A stretch of 64,000 nt of DNA from Mycobacterium sp. SM1 (GTDB taxonomy: Bacteria; Actinomycetota; Actinomycetes; Mycobacteriales; Mycobacteriaceae), in contig NZ_JAFLNH010000003.1 of the NCBI RefSeq assembly GCF_018361265.1, positions 1 through 64,000 of the forward strand. Reading direction: 5' to 3'. The translations under genes were made by a program, and so were the position numbers. Positions 57,869 through 64,000 of the stretch are shown one piece after another (position 1 is the stretch's first letter; each line of letters opens with the position of its first letter). Under the pieces are notes generated by a model. The model made no database searches and was not told the origin of the DNA. It was given only the letters and a program-made list of their open reading frames with translations.

Positions 57869-58594
57869 ATGACCACCGTCGAAGACGCGCCCGCGGCCGC
57901 AACGCCCATGCCACGTATCGGCGATCCCGCACCTGCGTTCACCGCCGTCACCACCGAAGGCGAGATCAACTTTCCTGCAGACTATCAGGGTAAATGGGTG
58001 ATTTTCTTCTCCCACCCGGCCGATTTCACCCCGGTGTGCACAACCGAGTTCGTGACCTTTGCGGCCATGCGCCAACAGTTCGCCGACTACAACACCGAGC
58101 TTCTGGGACTGTCGGTCGACGGGCTCGATAGCCACATCGCGTGGCTGCGCGCCATCAAGGAGAAGATCGCTTTCCGTGGCCGCAAAGACGTCGAGGTTAA
58201 CTTTCCGATCATCGCCGATGTCTCAATGGATGTGGCCCGTAAATACGGGATGATCATGCCCGGCGAGGCTTCCACGAAGGCGGTGCGGGCGGTCTTCGTC
58301 ATCGACCCGAAAGGGATCATCCGCGCGATCATTTACTACCCACTGATCTTGGGGCGCAACTTCGACGAGCTGCTGCGCGTCGTCAAGGCCTTGCAGGCCA
58401 CCGATCATTTCGGTGTCGCGGTCCCAGCCGACTGGCGGCCCGGTGACCCGGTCATCCTGCCCCCACCTGACTCCCCCGCTGCCGCGCAGGAGCGGATGGC
58501 CGAAGCCGCCGAGGGCGTCCAGTGCCAAGACTGGTATTTCTGTACCAAGGAGCTTCCGGCCGACGAGGTGGAATCCGCTATCCGAGCGCGCTAA
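57869..58594 (+). CDS. Peroxiredoxin, 1-Cys/Prx6-like with C-terminal Cys pair
   Basis: 241 residues. The peroxidatic Cys lies in HPADFTPVCTTEF, and GLSVDGLDSHIAWLRAI and the long C-terminal domain (DHFGVAVPADWRPGDPVILPP) mark the Prx6-type. Near the end GVQCQDWYFCTKEL adds two more cysteines, as in archaeal and thermophile enzymes that use them for resolution. It reduces H2O2 and organic peroxides, perhaps with the thioredoxin encoded at 47503. GAAAGGAGTCACG precedes ATG 57869, and a CstR-type palindrome is upstream. Confidence 0.92.
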   Translation: MTTVEDAPAAATPMPRIGDPAPAFTAVTTEGEINFPADYQGKWVIFFSHPADFTPVCTTEFVTFAAMRQQFADYNTELLGLSVDGLDSHIAWLRAIKEKIAFRGRKDVEVNFPIIADVSMDVARKYGMIMPGEASTKAVRAVFVIDPKGIIRAIIYYPLILGRNFDELLRVVKALQATDHFGVAVPADWRPGDPVILPPPDSPAAAQERMAEAAEGVQCQDWYFCTKELPADEVESAIRAR

Positions 58595-58624
58595 GCGCAA
58601 TCGGCGGCTTTGGTGTCCGCTTCG

Positions 58625-59359
58625 ATGACCGCTCGTCAGCTTCCCGGGTGGCGGTCGGTGCTCGCCGTGGTCGCCCATCCCGACGACGAGTCGTTTGGCT
58701 TGGGCGCTATTTTATCGGCGTTCGCCCAACGCGGAGCCCGCCTGGCAGTGCTGTGTCTGACCCACGGTGAGGCATCGACACTGCATGGGGTTGCCGGCGA
58801 CTTGGCCTGCATCCGGGCCGGTGAGTTGGCGGCGGCGGCCGAGGTGCTTGGCGTGTCGGCGGTGGAGTTGCTGGACTACCCGGACGGGCGCCTGGCCGAG
58901 GTCAGCCCCGACGAGTTGGCGGTCTCGGTGGTCGATTGCGCTCGGCGATGCGGCGCCGAGGGTTTATTGGTGTTCGATCGCGGCGGCGTCACCGGTCACC
59001 CCGACCATCGGCAGGCGACCGCTGCGGCCCTGCTTGCCGCGGCCGAGGTTGGCCTGCCGGTACTGGGCTGGACACTGCCGGCCGCCGTCGCCGAGGTTCT
59101 CAACTGCGAGTACGCTGCCGCGTTCATCGGCCATCGGCTCGCCGAGATCGACGTGATCGTGCCGGTGGACCGGCGCCGGCAGTATCAAGCGGTGTGCCGT
59201 CATCTCAGTCAGGCGTTGCCATCCAGCGTGCTGTGGCGACGGCTGGAACTGCTCGGGCCGTTCGAGCATCTGCGCTGGCTGAGCGAGGCGCCCGACAAAA
59301 ACCCCGGCCGGACACCCGATTTGGCTGATTCGACCCGATCTGTCACCCGATCCGCGTAA
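58625..59359 (+). CDS. PIG-L family zinc deacetylase (LmbE-like)
   Basis: 244 residues from ATG 58625 (GTG 58610 also open). The zinc motif AHPDDE is present (VVAHPDDESFGLGAIL), as are CLTHGEAS and the third ligand region GHPDHRQATAA. The family removes acetyl groups from GlcNAc-type conjugates; MshB and Mca of mycothiol metabolism belong to it, so a thiol link is conceivable. It is 30 bases from the peroxiredoxin gene. Its 3' 151 bases overlap the end of the convergent HtrA-like gene. Confidence 0.85.
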   Translation: MTARQLPGWRSVLAVVAHPDDESFGLGAILSAFAQRGARLAVLCLTHGEASTLHGVAGDLACIRAGELAAAAEVLGVSAVELLDYPDGRLAEVSPDELAVSVVDCARRCGAEGLLVFDRGGVTGHPDHRQATAAALLAAAEVGLPVLGWTLPAAVAEVLNCEYAAAFIGHRLAEIDVIVPVDRRRQYQAVCRHLSQALPSSVLWRRLELLGPFEHLRWLSEAPDKNPGRTPDLADSTRSVTRSA

Positions 59360-60630
59360 GTGTCGGTCACCGGGCCGACAAGGCTGGGCGCGGCGGGGGT
59401 GGCGTCGCTGCCGCTTTGGTCCGACGCGAGAATGACCTGCGTGGTGCGGGTAGCTCCCGCCGGGTCCGTAGCGGTGATCGCCACGGCGTTGCCGGGGGCC
59501 TTGGACAGGATCGCCGCCACCAGCGCCTCCGAACTTGCGATCACCCGGCCATCCACCCTGGTGACCACCATGCCCGGGCCCAGCCCGGCCGCCGCGGCCG
59601 GGCTGCCGCTTTGCGCCGCAACGATCACGGCGCCGGGGGTGTCGTTGTTGTTGGCTAACCGCACACCCAGATACGCATGCGCGGCTTTGCCGGTCGCGAT
59701 CAATTCGCCCGCGATACGCTTGGCCTGGTCCACCGGGATGGCAAAACCAAGCCCGATCGAACCGCTGGGCCCGAAAAGGGGATTGCCGCCGGTCACGATT
59801 ACCGAGTTCACACCGATGAGCTTGCCGTCGCGGTCGATCAACGCTCCACCCACGCTTCCGGGGTTCATCGCGGCATCGGTTTGAATGGCGTCGAGCACGG
59901 TGATGTGGCCGCTGGAGTCCGTGAGGGTAGGTACCGGTCGGTGCAGCGCGCTGATGACCCCGGTGGTAACGGTGCTCTCCAGGCCCAGCGGGGACCCTAC
60001 CGCGACCACGTTCTCACCCACGCGAAGATCGGCCGATCGACCGAACGTGATCGGGGTAAGCCCAGACATGCCTTCCGCGCGCACAACCGCCACGTCGGTG
60101 ACCAGATCCGTACCCACCACACGAAATGGCGCGGTGCGACCGTCGGCGAAAGTGGCGACGGTCCTCGCGCGGGCAGCGACTCCCGGCCCACCGCTGAGAG
60201 CAGACACCACTTGGCTGGTGGTCAGGATCAGCCCCTCGGGTGTCAAAACGATGCCCGATCCCGTCTCGGACAGCGGGCCCGCTGTGGCCTCCAGCTTGAC
60301 GACGCTGGGCACCGCCTTGGCCGCGGCGCTTTCCAGGGAGGGGTGTGGCAGCGCGTCCGCGGATTCCGCGGGGGGAAAGGCCGACGCCCCGCCAGTAGCG
60401 TGTTTGCCGCCGAAGGGATCGGTAACCAGCACGGCCGTTGCCCCGATGATGCCAAAGATCATCGCCACGGCCATCGCCCCGACGAACAGTTTCACATCGC
60501 GAAAAATGCTCTGCCGCTGCGCATTAACAACCGCTGTGGTCTCCGGACCGCCCGGTATGACCGTCGGGCCGTCGCTCGCCCGCGTCGCGGACGCTCGCGT
60601 GGGCGGTCGCTGCGTGGAGCCGTTGGCCAT
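59209..60630 (-). CDS. HtrA-like protein with S1C and PDZ domains, catalytic His and Ser replaced
   Basis: 473 residues from ATG 60630 (AAGGATT upstream): cytoplasmic Ala/Thr-rich N-terminus, a membrane helix (about 46-70), a trypsin-like domain and a PDZ domain (AYLGVRLANNNDTPGAVIVAAQSGSPAAAAGL). In the protease domain the expected NNHVV is TTSQVV (Gln140 for His), Asp179 is kept (DLVTDVAVV) and GNSGG is GSVGG (Val260 for Ser). It should therefore be a non-proteolytic homologue, perhaps a peptide-binding or decoy protein. It is divergent from hspX across two DosR boxes. The last 40 or so residues come from DNA antisense to PIG-L and look unstructured. Confidence 0.85.
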   Translation of the reverse strand: MANGSTQRPPTRASATRASDGPTVIPGGPETTAVVNAQRQSIFRDVKLFVGAMAVAMIFGIIGATAVLVTDPFGGKHATGGASAFPPAESADALPHPSLESAAAKAVPSVVKLEATAGPLSETGSGIVLTPEGLILTTSQVVSALSGGPGVAARARTVATFADGRTAPFRVVGTDLVTDVAVVRAEGMSGLTPITFGRSADLRVGENVVAVGSPLGLESTVTTGVISALHRPVPTLTDSSGHITVLDAIQTDAAMNPGSVGGALIDRDGKLIGVNSVIVTGGNPLFGPSGSIGLGFAIPVDQAKRIAGELIATGKAAHAYLGVRLANNNDTPGAVIVAAQSGSPAAAAGLGPGMVVTRVDGRVIASSEALVAAILSKAPGNAVAITATDPAGATRTTQVILASDQSGSDATPAAPSLVGPVTDTYADRVTDRVESAKSGVRPGFLSGASLSQRRCSNGPSSSSRRHSTLDGNA

Positions 60631-60736
60631 GGGCAATCCTTGACGCGGGTCGAGATGTGTCAATCGGTGTCCGACGCTGAGGCACGTAGCTACCGGCTGC
60701 ACCGGCTTCAATCGTGGATGCGTCGGTACGGCGGCA

Positions 60737-60756
60737 GTAGGGACCGAAGTCCCGTG
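60737..60756. promoter_or_regulatory. DosR box 1 between htrA-like gene and hspX
   Basis: GTAGGGACCGAAGTCCCGTG with perfect inverted core GGGACCGAAGTCCC. It is 107 bases from the HtrA-like start and 143 from hspX, in the divergent region 60631-60898. Confidence 0.82.
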
Positions 60757-60819
60757 TTTGTGGGGAATTGGTCCGCTCCGGGGCCACCGCCGAGGGCGCG
60801 CGACGAACGGCCCTGCAAT

Positions 60820-60839
60820 CCGGGGACTTCGGTCCCTAC
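60820..60839. promoter_or_regulatory. DosR box 2, hspX-proximal
   Basis: CCGGGGACTTCGGTCCCTAC with perfect core GGGACTTCGGTCCC. It lies 60 bases before hspX; two boxes in front of this gene recall the hspX promoter of M. tuberculosis. Confidence 0.85.
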
Positions 60840-60898
60840 CGCGCTGCCCGCTTGGCTGATCGGATCGAGTTGTCCTTTCACCCGAGACCCGAGGAGGC

Positions 60899-61324
60899 AT
60901 GATGACCCTTCCCATGCGGCGCCGGCGCCGTGGGCTTTTTCCGGAGTTATCCGAATGGTTTGCGGGTTTGCCGCCGTTAGCGGAATTCCACCCGTTTGTC
61001 GAAACCCGGGTGATGCGGCTAGAAGACGAGATGAAGGACGGCTGCTATGAAGTACGCGCCGAGCTTCCCGGCATCGACCCGGCCAAGGACGTCGACATCA
61101 CGGTGCATGACGGTTTGTTGACGATCAAAGCCGAACGCAGCGAGAAAAAGGAATTCAACGGCCGGTCGGAATTCGCATACGGCTCGTTCGAACGCACGGT
61201 GTCACTACCTGAGGGCGCCAACGAAGACGACATCAAGGCCAGCTACGACAAGGGCATTTTGACGGTGACGGTGCCGGTCGCCGAGGCCAAGCCCGCCGAG
61301 AAGCATATCAAGATCAAGTCCTGA
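60899..61324 (+). CDS. hspX: Small heat-shock protein HspX (alpha-crystallin, Acr)
   Basis: 141 residues; ATG 60902 has better spacing from GAGGAGG (60891-60897) than ATG 60899, so the product may be one residue shorter. The protein aligns along its whole length with M. tuberculosis HspX (RLMRLEDEMK, YEVRAELPG, GRSEFAYGSF, DKGILTV), a holdase that coats proteins and thickens the cell wall in dormancy. The alpha-crystallin domain is complete and the C-terminal IKI replaces IQI. Two DosR boxes precede it. It is followed by a very strong terminator hairpin. Confidence 0.95.
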   Translation: MMTLPMRRRRRGLFPELSEWFAGLPPLAEFHPFVETRVMRLEDEMKDGCYEVRAELPGIDPAKDVDITVHDGLLTIKAERSEKKEFNGRSEFAYGSFERTVSLPEGANEDDIKASYDKGILTVTVPVAEAKPAEKHIKIKS

Positions 61325-61329
61325 CACGG

Positions 61330-61367
61330 GGGTGCGGTCCCGGGGCCTGGGCCCCGGGACCGCACCC
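61330..61367. terminator. 18-bp perfect GC hairpin after hspX
   Basis: GGGTGCGGTCCCGGGGCC pairs exactly with GGCCCCGGGACCGCACCC across two unpaired bases (61348-61349). No T-tract follows, as is common in mycobacterial terminators. It separates hspX from the Rv2030c homologue and would lower read-through or protect the hspX message. Confidence 0.7.
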
Positions 61368-61488
61368 GCGCACGCGCTAGCCGGTCCGGCGGTGTCCGAG
61401 CCGATGAGGTCGGTGGGATCGATGAGAACGAGAAGGCTATGACGGGGTTAGACGCCCAATGCCCCAGGCGCTCAGCGGCGATCCGGTC

Positions 61489-63534
61489 ATGACACGGGCC
61501 ACCGACGCGGGCAGGCGTGCGCCCCGGCGGGTGTTCCGTGACCGCCGTGAGGCGGGGCGGGTATTAGCCGGTCTCCTGGACGCTTACCGCCACCGCGACG
61601 ACGTCGTGGTGCTCGGGTTGGCGCGCGGGGGGATACCGGTCGCCTGGGAGGTCGCCGCACGGTTGCGTGCGCCGCTGGATGCTTTCGTGGTGCGCAAGCT
61701 CGGCGTGCCCGGCCACGAGGAGTTTGCGCTCGGCGCCTTGGCCAGAGACGGCCGCGTCGTGATCAACGACGACGTGGTGCGGGGGCTGCGGGTCACCCCG
61801 CAGCAATTGCGCGACATCGCGGAACGTGAGGGACGGGAGTTGGCCCGCCGCGAGGCCGCGTATCGCGGCGGCCGCCCGCCGGTTGACGTGGCCGGAAAGA
61901 CCGTCATCCTGGTCGATGACGGGCTGGCCACCGGGGCGAGCATGTTCGCTGCGGTGCAGGCATTACGTGAGGCCGAGCCGGCGCAGATCGTGATCGCCGT
62001 GCCGGCAGCTCCGGAATCGACCTGCCGGGAGTTGGCCGGCATTGTCGAGGATATTGTTTGTGCCACCATGCCGACACCGTTTCTGGCTGTGGGGGAATCG
62101 TTTTGGGACTTCCGCCAGGTCAGCGACGAGGAAGTTCGAGAATTGCTCGCCACCCCCACCACGGGTGCCGCGGCGCCCGCCGTGCGGCCCGAGGTCACCG
62201 CGGCCGAAGTGATCAGGCGCGCCGCCGTCGAGGCACCTGCCGGCGTTCCTTCGCCCGAGATCGTGGACACGCTGATCGGCGACGCGCGGATTGTGCTGAT
62301 CGGCGAAAGCTCCCACGGCACCCACGAGTTCTACGAGGCCCGCGCCGACATCACGAAATGGCTAATCCAGAGAAAGGGTTTCTGCGCGGTCGCCGCGGAA
62401 GCCGACTGGCCCGATGCTTACCGGGTCAACCGGTATGTTCGTGGGCTCGGCGCAGACGATAGCGCGGAGAAGGCGCTGAGCGGGTTTGAGCGGTTCCCGG
62501 CCTGGATGTGGCGTAACGTCGTGGTCCGCGATTTCACCGAGTGGCTGCGCGGGCACAACCGGCAGTGCCGGTCGCAGGGCCGGCGGGAGGCCGGATTCTA
62601 CGGCCTGGATCTCTATAGCCTGCACCGATCGATTCACGAGGTGATCGCCTACCTCGACAAGGTCGATCCGCTCGCGGCGGCCCGGGCGCGCCGGCGCTAC
62701 TCATGCTTTGACCACGTTTCCGCCGATGACGGGCAGGCTTACGGATTTGCGGCAGCGTTCGGCGCCGGGCCGTCCTGCGAGCGCCAAGCTGTCGAGCAGC
62801 TGGTCGAGTTTCAACGCAACGCGCTGGCGTACGCGCGCCGGGACGGGTTGCTCGCCGAGGATGAGGCGTTTTATGCCCAGCAGAATGCCCAAACGGTGCG
62901 CAATGCGGAGGTTTACTATCGCTCGATGTTCAGCGGGCGGGTGACGTCGTGGAATCTTCGTGACGCACACATGGCCCAAACCCTGCAGGCGTTGTTGGCG
63001 CATCTGGACCGCCATCGCCAAAACAGCCCGGCGCGAATCGTCGTCTGGGCGCACAACTCTCACGTGGGTGATGCCCGGGCAACGGAAATGGGTGCCGACG
63101 GGCAGCTTACGCTCGGGCAGCTGGTGCGTGAGCGCTACGGCGCGCAATCGCGTCTTATCGGGTTCACCACCTACGCCGGCACGGTGACCGCTGCCAGCGA
63201 ATGGGGAGGCGTCGCCGAGCGCAAAACCGTCCGGCCGGCGCTGCAGGGCAGCGTGGAAGATCTGTTCCATGAGACCGGTAAGCACGCCTTTTTGGTGTCG
63301 CCCACTATCTGCCCGGACGCCACCGAGCCGCTGGGCGCGGTGCGGCTCGGTCGCGCCATCGGTGTGATCTATCTGCCGGCGACCGAGCGCCAGAGCCACT
63401 ACTTTCACACCCGGCCCGCCGACCAGTTCGACGCGCTCATCCATATCGACCACACACGCGCGCTAGAGCCGCTCGAGGTGAGCAGTCAGTGGATCGCCGG
63501 GGAAACACCCGAAACCTACCCCACCGGCTTGTAG
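61489..63534 (+). CDS. Phosphoribosyltransferase plus erythromycin-esterase-like fusion (Rv2030c homologue)
   Basis: 681 residues from ATG 61489, the same length as Rv2030c; a start at 61459 would add ten residues. The N-terminal part is a phosphoribosyltransferase-type domain ([36 protein letters not shown]), and the C-terminal 450 residues are an erythromycin-esterase-like domain ([57 protein letters not shown]). This fusion is DosR-regulated in M. tuberculosis, substrate unknown. Order hspX, Rv2030c-like, pfkB is conserved. Confidence 0.92.
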   Translation: MTRATDAGRRAPRRVFRDRREAGRVLAGLLDAYRHRDDVVVLGLARGGIPVAWEVAARLRAPLDAFVVRKLGVPGHEEFALGALARDGRVVINDDVVRGLRVTPQQLRDIAEREGRELARREAAYRGGRPPVDVAGKTVILVDDGLATGASMFAAVQALREAEPAQIVIAVPAAPESTCRELAGIVEDIVCATMPTPFLAVGESFWDFRQVSDEEVRELLATPTTGAAAPAVRPEVTAAEVIRRAAVEAPAGVPSPEIVDTLIGDARIVLIGESSHGTHEFYEARADITKWLIQRKGFCAVAAEADWPDAYRVNRYVRGLGADDSAEKALSGFERFPAWMWRNVVVRDFTEWLRGHNRQCRSQGRREAGFYGLDLYSLHRSIHEVIAYLDKVDPLAAARARRRYSCFDHVSADDGQAYGFAAAFGAGPSCERQAVEQLVEFQRNALAYARRDGLLAEDEAFYAQQNAQTVRNAEVYYRSMFSGRVTSWNLRDAHMAQTLQALLAHLDRHRQNSPARIVVWAHNSHVGDARATEMGADGQLTLGQLVRERYGAQSRLIGFTTYAGTVTAASEWGGVAERKTVRPALQGSVEDLFHETGKHAFLVSPTICPDATEPLGAVRLGRAIGVIYLPATERQSHYFHTRPADQFDALIHIDHTRALEPLEVSSQWIAGETPETYPTGL

Positions 63535-63568
63535 ACACGAGTTAGCTACCAATGGAGTGCTAGTGCCC

Positions 63569-64000
63569 ATGAAAGCAGCGGCGCCGCCGCCGACGAGCGG
63601 TTCGCGGATCGTGACGTTGACTATGAATCCCGCACTGGATATCACCACGACCGCTGAGCGGGTATGTCCCACCGAGAAAATCCGTTGCCATGGTGAACGT
63701 TATGACGCGGGCGGCGGCGGCATCAACGTGGCCCGGGTCGCTCAGGTGCTGGGTGCGTCGGTGTCTGCGGTGTTTCCCGCCGGCGGGCAGACCGGTGAGG
63801 TTGTCGTCGATCTGGTCGCCAGGGCCGGGGTGCGGTTTCATCGCATCAAAATCGCGGGCGCCACCCGGGAATGCTTCACGGTCAACGAGTCCAGTAGCGG
63901 CCGGCAATACCGGTTTGTTCTGCCCGGTCCCCGGGTGAGTGCCGCAGAACAGGCGCGATGCCTCGATGAGCTGCGCTCGGCGGCGCGATCGGCGCAGTTC
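63569..64000 (+). CDS. pfkB: 6-phosphofructokinase PfkB, N-terminal part (runs off window)
   Basis: 144 residues are visible. TLTMNPALDITTT, YDAGGGGINVARVAQVLG and RQYRFVLPGP match the N-terminus of PfkB (Rv2029c), a ribokinase-family enzyme phosphorylating fructose 6-phosphate. GGAG precedes the start; GTG 63563 is an alternative to ATG 63569. The ATP-binding C-terminal part is beyond the window. DosR-regulated in M. tuberculosis, in the same position after Rv2030c. Confidence 0.9.
   Translation, partial: MKAAAPPPTSGSRIVTLTMNPALDITTTAERVCPTEKIRCHGERYDAGGGGINVARVAQVLGASVSAVFPAGGQTGEVVVDLVARAGVRFHRIKIAGATRECFTVNESSSGRQYRFVLPGPRVSAAEQARCLDELRSAARSAQF

Overview
The window is high-GC DNA from a mycobacterium, most probably a slow grower of the M. 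kansasii type. The evidence is a set of close relatives of M. tuberculosis dormancy (DosR) proteins: HspX, the Rv2030c protein, PfkB, Tgs1, Rv2004c and Rv2005c homologues and an Acg-type nitroreductase. Copies of the DosR box (core GGGACT-N3-GTCCC) lie upstream of many of them. A DUF222/13E12 protein, a fatty-acyl-AMP ligase and mycobacterial P-type ATPases agree. The species is an inference. No tRNA, rRNA or CRISPR was seen.

Layout. 1-2300: 5' end of an ATP-dependent DNA ligase, a rhomboid protease with a DUF2905 partner, and a dead TnpB-type gene. 2331-13626: first dormancy block with a copper-type P1B ATPase, a lysyltransferase-like membrane protein, a slipin, two universal stress proteins, a Met-rich exported protein, the Rv2004c homologue and an Acg-like nitroreductase, with four DosR boxes. 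13700-20000: nested insertion sequences, namely an IS110 element, a stub of another IS110 transposase, an ISL3 element with perfect 8-bp target duplications that itself carries an IS110 in its leader, and a deleted second ISL3 copy. 20125-26600: an accessory protein-quality-control locus (FtsH, DnaJ, CbpM/HspR-like, ClpB) that is decaying. FtsH and the regulator look intact; dnaJ and clpB carry frameshifts, clpB is split by a third ISL3 element, and its 3' half is replaced by an IS1380 fragment. 26600-31600: more IS debris, a group II intron tail and a 13E12 protein.

31633-60630: a redox and sulfur region mixed with dormancy genes. It holds OsmC, a methyltransferase, Tgs1, two sulfide:quinone-oxidoreductase-like flavoproteins, a PPOX protein, a fatty-acyl-AMP ligase, two P2-type ATPases, a USP, DUF302, a CsoR/CstR-family repressor, an AhpD-like protein, thioredoxin, a second cytochrome oxidase subunit I, a CPA1 antiporter, a flavin disulfide reductase, a TauE/SafE exporter, a YeeE/YedE sulfur transporter, a peroxiredoxin, a PIG-L deacetylase and an HtrA-like protein lacking two catalytic residues. 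Four near-identical 16-bp palindromes (ATACCC-N4-GGGTAT) sit in front of the repressor, the AhpD gene, the YeeE/peroxiredoxin divergence and the OsmC/methyltransferase divergence. 60737-64000: two DosR boxes, hspX, a strong terminator hairpin, the Rv2030c homologue and the start of pfkB.

Taken together the window reads as a dormancy and stress island. A DosR layer (hypoxia, NO, CO) controls chaperone, USP and storage-lipid functions. A second layer, inferred to be a thiol-switch repressor of the persulfide-sensing type, controls sulfur uptake, peroxide and thiol chemistry and perhaps sulfide oxidation into an alternative respiratory branch. In M. tuberculosis the acg-like gene and hspX are neighbours; here about 48 kb separates them.
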